Below, one piece after another: positions 16,534-24,959 of a DNA stretch of 64,000 nucleotides. Numbering within the stretch: position 1 is the stretch's first letter; each line of letters starts with the position of its first letter. The stretch is from positions 145,309 to 209,308 of the forward strand of contig NZ_KQ948451.1 of assembly GCF_001514115.1 (NCBI RefSeq), in the 5' to 3' direction. This DNA comes from Streptomyces olivochromogenes (GTDB lineage: Bacteria; Actinomycetota; Actinomycetes; Streptomycetales; Streptomycetaceae). The notes under the pieces are model-generated. The model saw only the letters and a program-made list of their open reading frames with translations. It made no database searches and was not told the DNA's origin. Made by a program: the position numbers and the translations under genes.

Positions 16534-16625
16534 GGTGTCTGTCTCCTTGTGTCGAGGCATCGGACTCGCGTTCAAGAGGGCGCGGGCTTCGACCGGTGTG
16601 ACGCCCAACAGACCCCGTGAGACGT

Positions 16626-16656
16626 ACGTCACATTTCGCCCTCCGGACGTCACATT
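16626..16656. promoter_or_regulatory. Direct repeats ACGTCACATT, 21 bp apart
   Basis: ACGTCACATT is at 16626-16635 and 16647-16656, two helical turns apart, in the 173-bp region between the divergent exporter and ECF41 genes. ECF41 promoters elsewhere read TGTCACA, 16 bases, CGTC; here CGTCACA is followed by CGTC after only 14 bases, so this may be a promoter variant or a regulator site. Confidence 0.4.
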
Positions 16657-16706
16657 CGGACCCGCTTCTCCCCTCGCAGTAGTGAGCGCACCAAGGGAGG
16701 CAAGGC

Positions 16707-17669
16707 ATGTCCGAAAGCCCCGCGAGCGGGACGGCCGACGGCGCGACGCAGGTGTTCGTCGACCACCGCGAGCTGCTCTTCGCGATCGTCTACAACATCC
16801 TCGGCAGCGTCGCCGACACCGACGACGTCCTCCAGGAGACCTGGCTGTCCTGGACGGGCCGCGCCCACCGCACCCCGCTGGAGGGCATCACCAACCCGCG
16901 CGCCTATCTCGTACGCATCGCCGTGAACCACGCGCTCGCGCGACGCGCCGCGATCACCCGCCGTCGCGAGACGTATGTGGGCCCCTGGCTGCCGGAACCC
17001 CTGCTCGACGAGCCCGCCCCCGAGGACTCGGCCGACGACCGGGCCCAGCGCTCGGAGTCGGTGTCGCTGGCGATGCTCGTGGTCCTGGAGTCCCTCACCC
17101 CACTGGAGCGCGCGGTCTTCGTCCTCAACGAGGTGTTCGGCTACGCGCACACCGAGATCGCGGAGGTCATCGACCGCAGCCCCGCGGCGGTACGCCAGCT
17201 CGCGCACCGCGCGCGGGAGCACGTGCACGCCCGTCGGCCGCGCTACCAGGCCCATCCGCGCGTCCGCCGGCAAGCGACCGAGCGCTTCGTCGAGGCCGCG
17301 CTCGGCGGGGACATCGCGGCCCTGATGGAGATCCTGGCACCGGACGTCACGGTGTGGACGGACGGCGGCGGGAAGGCCTCGGGCGGGCTGCGTCCGGTGC
17401 ACGGCCGGGACAAGGCGGCACGGCTGTTCGCCGGTTACGCGACCCGGCGCAGCACCGGCTTCGACCTGCGCTACCGACGCGTCAACGGCGACGACTCCGC
17501 CGTGCTCTTCGAGGGCGAGTCGCCGTACGCGGTCATGGTCATGGACCTCACCGCGGACGGCGAGCAGGTGTCAGGCGTCTACATCGTCACCAATCCCGAG
17601 AAGCTCGCGCATGTGCGGCGCGACGAGGAGAGCCAGGAGACCGGGGTCGCGGAAGGGGAGCGCGCATGA
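16707..17669 (+). CDS. sigJ: ECF41-group RNA polymerase sigma factor (SigJ-type) with SnoaL-like tail
   Basis: Alternative sigma factor of 320 residues. Region 2 is FVDHRELLFAIVYNILGSVADTDDVLQETWLSW (about 15-48) and region 4 is LTPLERAVFVLNEVFGYAHTEIAEVIDRSPAAVRQLAHRAREH (about 130-172). The linker carries WLPEP (about 93-97) and the C-terminal SnoaL-like extension (about 195-300) carries DGGGK, the two signatures of group ECF41, where the extension modulates activity instead of an anti-sigma factor. AGGGAGG precedes the ATG. The gene overlaps the cytochrome b gene by ATGA. The usual ECF41 partner (carboxymuconolactone decarboxylase or oxidoreductase) is absent. The symbol follows the mycobacterial homologue and is tentative. 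Confidence 0.85.
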   Translation: MSESPASGTADGATQVFVDHRELLFAIVYNILGSVADTDDVLQETWLSWTGRAHRTPLEGITNPRAYLVRIAVNHALARRAAITRRRETYVGPWLPEPLLDEPAPEDSADDRAQRSESVSLAMLVVLESLTPLERAVFVLNEVFGYAHTEIAEVIDRSPAAVRQLAHRAREHVHARRPRYQAHPRVRRQATERFVEAALGGDIAALMEILAPDVTVWTDGGGKASGGLRPVHGRDKAARLFAGYATRRSTGFDLRYRRVNGDDSAVLFEGESPYAVMVMDLTADGEQVSGVYIVTNPEKLAHVRRDEESQETGVAEGERA

Positions 17670-19213
17670 GCGACACGGCCCACCGGCCCGCGAAGGCGCC
17701 CGCCGGCGAACGCGTCGCCGACTGGTTCGACGGCCGACTCGGTGTGTACGCCCTCGGCAGGCGCTATCTGCGCAAGGTCTTCCCGGACCACTGGTCCTTC
17801 CTCCTCGGCGAGATATGCCTCTACAGCTTCGTCGTGCTGATCCTCACCGGGGTGTACCTGACCCTGTTCTTCCACCCCTCCATGAACGAGGTGACGTACC
17901 ACGGCGGTTACGTCCCCCTGAACGGCATCCGGATGTCGGAGGCGTACGCCTCGACGCTCCACATCAGCTTCGACGTGCGCGGCGGACTGCTGGTCCGGCA
18001 GCTGCACCACTGGGCCGCGCTGGTCTTCCTCGCCGCGATGCTGACGCACATGATGCGGCACTTCTTCACGGGCTCGTTCCGCAGGCCCCGCGAGGTGAAC
18101 TGGGTGTTCGGCTGGACACTGCTGCTCCTCGGTCTGTTCGAGGGCCTCTTCGGCTACTCGCTGCCGGACGACCTGCTGTCCGGGACGGGGCTCAGGTTCG
18201 TGGACGGGGCGATCCTGTCGGTGCCGGTGGTCGGCACCTATCTGTCGTTCTTCCTGTTCGGCGGGGAGTTCCCCGGCCACGACATCGTGGCCCGCTTCTA
18301 CTCCCTGCACATCCTGCTGATCCCGGGGATCATGGCGGCACTTGTCGTCGCCCATCTGATCCTCGTCGTGTACCACAAGCACACCCAGTTCGCGGGCCCC
18401 GGGAAGAGCGAACGCAACGTCGTGGGCACCCCGTTCCTGCCGGTCTACCTGGCGAAGGCGGGCGGTTTCTTCTTCCTGGTGTTCGGTGTCCTCGCGCTGA
18501 TCTCGGCGGTGGCGACCATCAACCCGGTCTGGTCGTACGGCCCTTACCGCGCCGACCAGGTGTCGACGGGCGCCCAGCCGGACTGGTACCTGGGTTTCGC
18601 CGAGGGCCTGGTGCGCGTCATGCCGGGCTGGGAGATCAGCGTGGCCGGGCACACGCTCGTGCTCGGTGTGCTGATCCCCATCGTCGTCTTCCCGCTGCTT
18701 CTGGTCGCCATCGGCGTGTACCCGTTCGTCGAGTCGTGGGTCACGGGAGACCGGCGTGAGCACCATCTCCTCGACCGCCCGCGCAACCGGCCGGTCCGTA
18801 CGTCGATCGGAGCGGCCTGGATCAGCCTGTATCTGATCCTGCTCGCGGGCGGCGGCAACGACATCGTGGCGACGCGCTTCCATCTGTCGATCAACACCGT
18901 CACCTGGGCGGTGCGGATCTCCCTGTTCGTCGTCCCGGTCGTCGTCTTCGTGGTCACCCGGCGCATCTGCCTGGGGTTGCAGCTGCGGGATCGCGAACTG
19001 GTGGCGCACGGCCGTGCGACCGGCGTCGTCAAACGCCTGCCGCACGGCGAGTACGTCGAGGTGCACCGCCCGCTCAGCGCGGCCGAACTCCACACGCTGA
19101 CCGAGCACGAGCACCGGGACCGCTCAGACCACCGGGACCTCCAGACGGCTGATCCGCAGCCCGCCCTCGACGGCGCCCGGGTGCCCGCTCGCCATGAGGA
19201 GCCGCAGCCGTGA
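17666..19213 (+). CDS. Stand-alone cytochrome b subunit (QcrB paralogue)
   Basis: Membrane cytochrome b of bc1-complex type, 515 residues. Two haem-b ligand pairs are visible: H114 and H128 (QLHHWAALVFLAAMLTH) and H215 and H230 (SLHILLIPGIMAALVVAH). The Qo-site motif is PDWY (305-308), as in actinobacterial QcrB. The whole N- and C-terminal haem and quinone region is intact, so electron transfer looks possible. No QcrA Rieske or QcrC genes are nearby, which marks this as an extra copy. It is translationally coupled to the ECF41 sigma gene. Its last 30 codons run antisense into the end of the GH2 gene. Confidence 0.88.
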   Translation: MSDTAHRPAKAPAGERVADWFDGRLGVYALGRRYLRKVFPDHWSFLLGEICLYSFVVLILTGVYLTLFFHPSMNEVTYHGGYVPLNGIRMSEAYASTLHISFDVRGGLLVRQLHHWAALVFLAAMLTHMMRHFFTGSFRRPREVNWVFGWTLLLLGLFEGLFGYSLPDDLLSGTGLRFVDGAILSVPVVGTYLSFFLFGGEFPGHDIVARFYSLHILLIPGIMAALVVAHLILVVYHKHTQFAGPGKSERNVVGTPFLPVYLAKAGGFFFLVFGVLALISAVATINPVWSYGPYRADQVSTGAQPDWYLGFAEGLVRVMPGWEISVAGHTLVLGVLIPIVVFPLLLVAIGVYPFVESWVTGDRREHHLLDRPRNRPVRTSIGAAWISLYLILLAGGGNDIVATRFHLSINTVTWAVRISLFVVPVVVFVVTRRICLGLQLRDRELVAHGRATGVVKRLPHGEYVEVHRPLSAAELHTLTEHEHRDRSDHRDLQTADPQPALDGARVPARHEEPQP

Positions 19214-22200
19214 GCCGCGCACCCCGTCGAAGGTGATCACGGTCGGCGCGTCGGACGCGGTGGCCCAGTCGACGGCCGCGCCCTTCACCGGCACGTACCG
19301 CCTGCCGTCCCACACCGCGACCTCGACCGACGCGGGCAGTGTGTGCGCCGCGTCGACGGTGAAGGAGACCTCGACGCGGTCGACCGCGCGGGGACGGGCC
19401 CAGGCGACCGAGACCCAGTCCTCGGGGCGGGCCCCGCTGAAGGCGGGCAGCAGGGCCGTCGCCGACTTGTAGAAGGCGTTGGACCACCCCGTGGCCGCGT
19501 CGCCGTCGAGCATGGCGGCGGGCAGGGTGTCCGGGCGGCCGGAGTAACTGGCGTCCGCGAGCGGCTCGTTCGGGGCGCCGGGGCCCGGGTCCGGCCGGAA
19601 GACCGCGGGCGGGGTGGTCGCCTTCGCGCGTGCCGAGGTGGTGCGTACGGTGAGGGTGGCACCCCGCAGTCCTTCGGAGCGGGCCGTCACCTTCAGCGAG
19701 CCTGGCCGCGTGCCGGATCGTACGATCGCGAGTGCCTTGCCGTGGAAGGCCGTTCGGGTGCTCGCCTGATAGCGCTCGGCGCTCTCCTCCCGGCCGCTGT
19801 CGAGCCCGGCGAGCGAGCCGCCGCCGATGTCGAAGGCGATCAGGTGCTCCGCGTCGGGCACGACCACACCACGGGCGTCGACGACCTCGGCCGTCACGAA
19901 GACCAGCGAACGGCCGTCGGCGGGGAGCGACGTGCGGTCGGACGTGAGGCGTATCGCGTGCGGCGCCCCGGCGGTGCGCAGGACGTCCGTGGCGACCGTA
20001 CGGCCGCCGCGGCGGGCCACCGCCTTCAACTCACCCGGCTCGTAGGACACTTTCCAGGTGAGGTGGAGCTTGCCCGCGCTGCCGTTCGGGCTGGTGTAAC
20101 TGCCCGGGTAGGGGCCCGAGGTGAAGGTCTTGTCGTCGCCGGTCGCCTCGGTGGTCTCCAGATAGGTACGGCCGTCGGTGGTCGTCTTGGTGTCGAACTT
20201 CCGTGTGCCGAGGGACTTCCCGTTGAGGAAGAGCTCCACGGTGTCGACGTTCGCGTACGCCCACACCTCGACCGTGTCGCCGGCCTCGTGGTTCCAGGTC
20301 ATGGGCACCAGATGGACCATGGGTTCGCTCACCCACTGGCTCCTGAACAGGTGGTACATGTCCTTGGGGAAGCCCGCGGTGTCGACCGCGCCGAAGAAGG
20401 ACGCCTTCACCGGGAACACGTCGTACGGCGTGGGCTCCCCGATGTAGTCGATGCCCGACCACAGGAACTCGCCCGCGAACCACTTGCGGTCCCGGTCCTT
20501 CTTGTGCCCGTACTCGCCGCTCATCGTCCAGGACGCGAGGTTGTTGTCGTACGAGGAGACCGCGCGCCGGCCCGGGGTGTGGTTCTCGCCGGTGTTGAGG
20601 TGTTCCGGCTCCTGATAGCTGGAGCGGGTCGAGGTCTCGGACGACGACTCCGACTCGAAGAGGAAGAGGTGCGGATAGGCGGCGTGCAGGGCGTCCACCG
20701 ACTGGGCGGTGTTGTAGTTCAGACCGAGCCCGTCCAGCTTGGCGAGCATGAGGTCGGCAGCGGAGCCCTTCGTGGGCACGCGGCGGTATTTGTCCGAGCC
20801 GATGACCAGCGGCCTGGTGTCGTCCGCCGCCTTGATCGCGGCGATGATCCGGTCCGCCATCGCGAGGCCCGGGGTGGAGGTGGAGTCGGGGATCTCGTTG
20901 CCGATGGACCACAGGACCACGGCGGGCGAGTTGCGGGCCGCGAGGACCATCTCGGTGGCGTCCTTCTCGCACCACTCGTCGAAGAACCGGCCGTAGTCGT
21001 ACCTCGTCTTGCCGGTCCGCCAGCAGTCGAAGGCCTCCACCATCATCACGATGCCCAGCTCCTCGCAGACCTGGATCATCTGCGGCGAGGGCGGGTTGTG
21101 CGAGGTGCGGAAGGCGTTGACGCCCATCGACTTCATGATGGTCATCTGCCGGCGTACGGCGTCGACACTGATCGCGGCGCCCAGCGCGCCCTGGTCGTGG
21201 TGCAGGTCGACGCCCTTGATCTTGGCGTGGACGCCGTTGAGGTGGAAGCCCTCGTCCGGGTCGAAGCGGAAGGTGCGGATACCGAAGGGAGTGCGGCAGG
21301 TGTCGACCCCCGCGCCGGCGACCCGCAGTTCGGTCTCCAGGGTGTAGCGGTGGCCCGGGGTCGCGAAGTCCCACAACCGTGGCTCGGCGACGGTGAGTTC
21401 ATGGGTCTCGTCCGCGCGGTCGGCAACCGCGACCGTGGTGGACGTACGGGCCGCCGTACGGCCGTCGGGATCGACGATCCGCGAGATCACCTGGACCTCG
21501 GCGGCGGCACCGGACTCGTTGACGACGCTCGTCCGCACCCGTACGACCGCCCGCTCCGCCGTGATGTCCGGCGTGGTGACATACGTGCCCCAGCGCTGGA
21601 CGTGCACCGGTCCGGTGACCACGAGCCGGGCCTCGCGGTAGATGCCACTGCCCGAGTACCAGCGGCTGCTGGGCAGTTGGTTCTGCACCTTCACCGCGAT
21701 GACGTTCTCGGTGGTGCCGTCCGTGTGCAGCAGACCGGTGAGGTCGAAGGCGAACCCCGTGTACCCGTAGGGGTGGTGGCCGGCCTCCTCGCCGTTGCAG
21801 TAGACGTGCGCGTCCATGTAGACGCCGTCGAACTCCACGGAGATCCGCCGGCCGGCGAGGGCGGGCGGCAGCGTGAACGTGGTGCGGTACCAGCCGAGGC
21901 CGCCCGGGAAGAAGCCGGTGCCACTGGTGGTGCCGTGTTCCGTGGTAGGGGTCTGTTCGATGCTCCAGTCGTGCGGAACGGAGACTTCCCGCCACGCCGA
22001 GTCGTCGTAGCCGGGCTGCGCGGCGCCCTCGTACGCGCCGGTGGGGTCGGTGATCCCACCCGGATCGACCAGCGCGAAGCGCCAGCCGTCGCGCAGCTCG
22101 ACCGAGCGGCGGCCCGCGGCGTGCCCCGGCGAGTCCGCCCAGGCGTCGGCGGCGCCCAGGAGCGATCCGGCCGCGGGTACGGCGGTTCCTGCGATCAAAA

Positions 22201-22222
22201 CCGATCTTCGAGTGACCGACAT
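19124..22222 (-). CDS. Tat-exported glycoside hydrolase family 2 (beta-galactosidase-like)
   Basis: Secreted exo-glycosidase of 1032 residues. The Tat signal MSVTRRSVLIAGTAVPAAG ends near ADAWA (residue 29). GH2 sugar-binding, immunoglobulin-like and TIM-barrel domains follow: HDWSIEQTP near 84-92, GYTGFAFDLT near 153, RTSHNPPSP at 372-380. The acid/base is E443 in SIGNEIP and the likely nucleophile E525 in FESESSSETS. After about residue 600 come a DUF4982-like and a big bacterial Ig-like domain, and a C-terminal discoidin-like carbohydrate-binding module (about 890-1030). GAGGGAGAG precedes the ATG. The substrate is a beta-galactoside or related plant/glycan sugar; the exact sugar is not readable. 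Confidence 0.9.
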   Translation of the reverse strand: MSVTRRSVLIAGTAVPAAGSLLGAADAWADSPGHAAGRRSVELRDGWRFALVDPGGITDPTGAYEGAAQPGYDDSAWREVSVPHDWSIEQTPTTEHGTTSGTGFFPGGLGWYRTTFTLPPALAGRRISVEFDGVYMDAHVYCNGEEAGHHPYGYTGFAFDLTGLLHTDGTTENVIAVKVQNQLPSSRWYSGSGIYREARLVVTGPVHVQRWGTYVTTPDITAERAVVRVRTSVVNESGAAAEVQVISRIVDPDGRTAARTSTTVAVADRADETHELTVAEPRLWDFATPGHRYTLETELRVAGAGVDTCRTPFGIRTFRFDPDEGFHLNGVHAKIKGVDLHHDQGALGAAISVDAVRRQMTIMKSMGVNAFRTSHNPPSPQMIQVCEELGIVMMVEAFDCWRTGKTRYDYGRFFDEWCEKDATEMVLAARNSPAVVLWSIGNEIPDSTSTPGLAMADRIIAAIKAADDTRPLVIGSDKYRRVPTKGSAADLMLAKLDGLGLNYNTAQSVDALHAAYPHLFLFESESSSETSTRSSYQEPEHLNTGENHTPGRRAVSSYDNNLASWTMSGEYGHKKDRDRKWFAGEFLWSGIDYIGEPTPYDVFPVKASFFGAVDTAGFPKDMYHLFRSQWVSEPMVHLVPMTWNHEAGDTVEVWAYANVDTVELFLNGKSLGTRKFDTKTTTDGRTYLETTEATGDDKTFTSGPYPGSYTSPNGSAGKLHLTWKVSYEPGELKAVARRGGRTVATDVLRTAGAPHAIRLTSDRTSLPADGRSLVFVTAEVVDARGVVVPDAEHLIAFDIGGGSLAGLDSGREESAERYQASTRTAFHGKALAIVRSGTRPGSLKVTARSEGLRGATLTVRTTSARAKATTPPAVFRPDPGPGAPNEPLADASYSGRPDTLPAAMLDGDAATGWSNAFYKSATALLPAFSGARPEDWVSVAWARPRAVDRVEVSFTVDAAHTLPASVEVAVWDGRRYVPVKGAAVDWATASDAPTVITFDGVRGSRLRLLMASGHPGAVEGGLRISRLEVPVV

Positions 22223-22476
22223 GGCGACTCTCCCTCGTCAAGGGCCCATAAGTCATCACAACTGATCGTGAACAAACAGATTCTGACGGGGTGACACACA
22301 GCCCCGTCAAGGGTGCGGCACCCACTTCCGCCCCGCGCATCACATCGGCCGGAATCCGTCGTACCGATGTACTGCTGGGGCCGCCCGTGTGCCGGGTGCG
22401 GAACGCGCGTACGCACTAGGCTGGAACCCGAGTGACGCGCCTGTTCACAGTGAGTGTCCGCAATGGAGTGGCGACG

Positions 22477-24861
22477 ATGAGCCCGGTCCACCCGCTCGAC
22501 GAGGCTGCCACAGCACGGGCGGTCATCGACGGGAACGGCACCCTGCTCCGATGGAGCGAAGGGGCCCGCCGTCTGCTGGGCCATGCCCCGGAGGAGGTCG
22601 AGGGGCGCCCCGCCGCCGATCTGCTGGCCACGGGCACACCCGTACCGGCCGAACCGACCGGTAACCGCTGGAACGGCAGCCTCGACCTGCGCCACCGCGA
22701 CGGACACACCGTCTCCGTGTGGCTGCTCGCCCACCGCAGGAAGCCGCAGGACGGCGGCCCGGCCACGTGGCTGGTGGTCACCCCGCTGGAGGCCCGCGGC
22801 CCGCGCTCGCCGGACGACCCGCTGACGACGGCGGTGCTGGCGCAGTCCCCGTGCCCGATGGCGGTCTACGACGACCGACTGCGCCTCTTCGGGGTGAACG
22901 ACGCGATGGCCGACGTGATCGGCCTCCCCGAGTCCCGCATCCAGGGCCTGAGGTTCTCCGAGATCGGCGGCAAGGAGGAGAGCGAAGCCCTCGAAGCACA
23001 GCTGCACGAGGTCCTCGTCACCGGAACCAGTCGTGACGTGGAGACGTTCATGCAGACGGGCGGCGAGTACCACGCGCACGCCTGGCTCGCCCGGATGGCC
23101 CCGCTCACCGACGCCGAAGGCCAGGTACGGGGAGTGTGCCTCGCCGCGCACGACTTCACCGAGCAGTACAACGCCCGGGAGCGGCTGCAGCTCGTCAACG
23201 AGGCCAGCGTGCGCATCGGCACCACCCTCGACGTCACCCGAACGGCCCAGGAGCTCGCCGACGTCTGTGTGCCCGCCCTCGGCGACTTCGTCAGCGTCGA
23301 CCTGCTGGACCCGCCGGAGCACGGCGGCGAACCCCACCCGGAGCCGCCGACCTTGCCGATCAGGCTGCGCCGCGCCGCCCACCAGTCGGTGGACCAGGGC
23401 TGCCCGGAGGCGGTCGTCAAACCCGGCCAGGCCGATGTCTACCCCGCCCGCTCACCGCAGGCGGCCTCCCTCACGACCTCCCGGACCATCGTCGCCCCCG
23501 ACGACCACGCCACGCTGGCGGAGTGGCTCTCCTGGGACGAGGTACGCGGCGCCCGCATCGCCGAGTACGGCCTGCACACCATCATGTCGGTGCCGATCAA
23601 GGCGCGGGGCCAGACCCTCGGGGTGGCCGTCCTCACCCGATCCCGGCGCCCCGATCCGTTCACCCCCGACGACGTACTGCTGGCCGAGGAGGTGACGGCC
23701 AGGGCCGGCGTCTGCATCGACAACGCCCGGCGCTTCTCCCGGGAACGGGAGACGGCCCTCGCCCTCCAGCGCAGTCTGCTCCCCCAGTCACTGCCCCGGA
23801 CGGCTGCCGTGGAGGCGGCCTCCCGCTATCTGCCCGCCGCGCGGGCCGGAGTGGGCGGCGACTGGTTCGACGTGATCCCGCTGTCCGGGATGCGGGTCGC
23901 CATGGTCGTCGGAGACGTCGTCGGCCACGGCATCGCGGCCTCGGCCACCATGGGACGGCTGCGCACCGCCGTCCGTACGCTCGCCGACATCGACCTCGCC
24001 CCCGACGAACTGCTCACCCACCTCGACGACCTCGTCCTACGGCTCTCCACGGAGGCCGGCGTCGAGGGCACCACCGGCGAGGTCGGCGCGACCTGCCTGT
24101 ACGCGGTCTACGACCCGGTCTCACGGCGCTGCGCCCTCGCCCGGGCCGGCCATCCCCCGCCGGTCATGCTCCCGCCCGGCGGCCCGCCCCGGCAGATCGA
24201 GCTGCCGGCCGGTCCGCCGCTGGGCCTGGGCGGACTGCCCTTCGAGTCCGTCGAGCTCGCCATTCCCGAGGGCACGGTGCTCGCGCTGTTCACCGACGGC
24301 CTCATCGAGAACCGCGAGCGGGACGTCGAGGCCAACCACGAGCTGCTGTGCCATGCCCTGGCGGAGTCCGCGGACTCCCTGGAAGGTGCCTGCCACGACA
24401 TTCTGCGGACCCTGCTTCCGGTGGGCGGCGCCCAGGACGACGTGGCGCTGCTGCTCGCCCGGACCAACGGGCTCCCGCCCTCCCAGGTGGCGACCTGGGA
24501 CATTCCCGCCGACCCCGCCCTGGTCGCGCCGATCCGCAAGCAGGTCGTCGACCAGCTCGACGCCTGGGAGCTGACCGCCGCGACGTTCACGGCCGAGCTC
24601 GTGGTGAGCGAACTGGTCACCAACGCGATCCGCTACGGCGAGCCGCCCATCCGGCTGCGGCTCATCCACGACGCCGAGACCCTGATCTGCGAGGTCTCCG
24701 ACAGCAGCCACACCGCGCCGCATCTGCGCCGGGCCAAGACCTACGACGAGGGCGGGCGCGGGCTGCTGCTGGTCGCCCAGCTCACCCAGCGCTGGGGCAG
24801 CCGCCACACGGCCGACGGCAAGACGATCTGGGCGGAGCTGTCGCTCCTCGGGGAGTTCTGA
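22477..24861 (+). CDS. PAS-GAF-SpoIIE phosphatase with C-terminal anti-sigma-type kinase domain
   Basis: Multi-domain signalling protein of 794 residues: PAS (about 10-95), second PAS (about 115-225), GAF (about 240-425), PP2C/SpoIIE phosphatase (about 440-650) and HATPase (about 665-790). Phosphatase metal motifs are GGDWFDV, VVGDVVGHG, FTDGLIE and QDDVALLL. The kinase-like end has ELVTNAIRYG and GGRGLLLVAQLTQRWG. It likely dephosphorylates STAS anti-anti-sigma factors in response to a PAS/GAF ligand; the STAS protein at 1615 is a conceivable but unproven partner. The ATG at 22477 has GGAG 9 bases upstream. Streptomyces genomes hold many of these proteins. Confidence 0.9.
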   Translation: MSPVHPLDEAATARAVIDGNGTLLRWSEGARRLLGHAPEEVEGRPAADLLATGTPVPAEPTGNRWNGSLDLRHRDGHTVSVWLLAHRRKPQDGGPATWLVVTPLEARGPRSPDDPLTTAVLAQSPCPMAVYDDRLRLFGVNDAMADVIGLPESRIQGLRFSEIGGKEESEALEAQLHEVLVTGTSRDVETFMQTGGEYHAHAWLARMAPLTDAEGQVRGVCLAAHDFTEQYNARERLQLVNEASVRIGTTLDVTRTAQELADVCVPALGDFVSVDLLDPPEHGGEPHPEPPTLPIRLRRAAHQSVDQGCPEAVVKPGQADVYPARSPQAASLTTSRTIVAPDDHATLAEWLSWDEVRGARIAEYGLHTIMSVPIKARGQTLGVAVLTRSRRPDPFTPDDVLLAEEVTARAGVCIDNARRFSRERETALALQRSLLPQSLPRTAAVEAASRYLPAARAGVGGDWFDVIPLSGMRVAMVVGDVVGHGIAASATMGRLRTAVRTLADIDLAPDELLTHLDDLVLRLSTEAGVEGTTGEVGATCLYAVYDPVSRRCALARAGHPPPVMLPPGGPPRQIELPAGPPLGLGGLPFESVELAIPEGTVLALFTDGLIENRERDVEANHELLCHALAESADSLEGACHDILRTLLPVGGAQDDVALLLARTNGLPPSQVATWDIPADPALVAPIRKQVVDQLDAWELTAATFTAELVVSELVTNAIRYGEPPIRLRLIHDAETLICEVSDSSHTAPHLRRAKTYDEGGRGLLLVAQLTQRWGSRHTADGKTIWAELSLLGEF

Positions 24862-24959
24862 CGACATCGACGCAGGTCCGAAGGGTCGGTGAGCGGGGCG
24901 GGGTGCGGCGTCTGATGTGATGGTCGGGCACCACGACTTGTGTCCCGGAGGACCGAACC

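Noticed and set aside
16364..19213. Sigma factor/cytochrome b single fusion protein
   Set aside because: The frame ahead of 17666 is the wrong frame of the sigma gene; the two are separate genes with a 4-base overlap.
19343..22294. 983-codon open frame opposite the GH2 gene
   Set aside because: Antisense shadow of a gene with full GH2 motifs; the translation is repetitive Arg/Gly/Val without family features.
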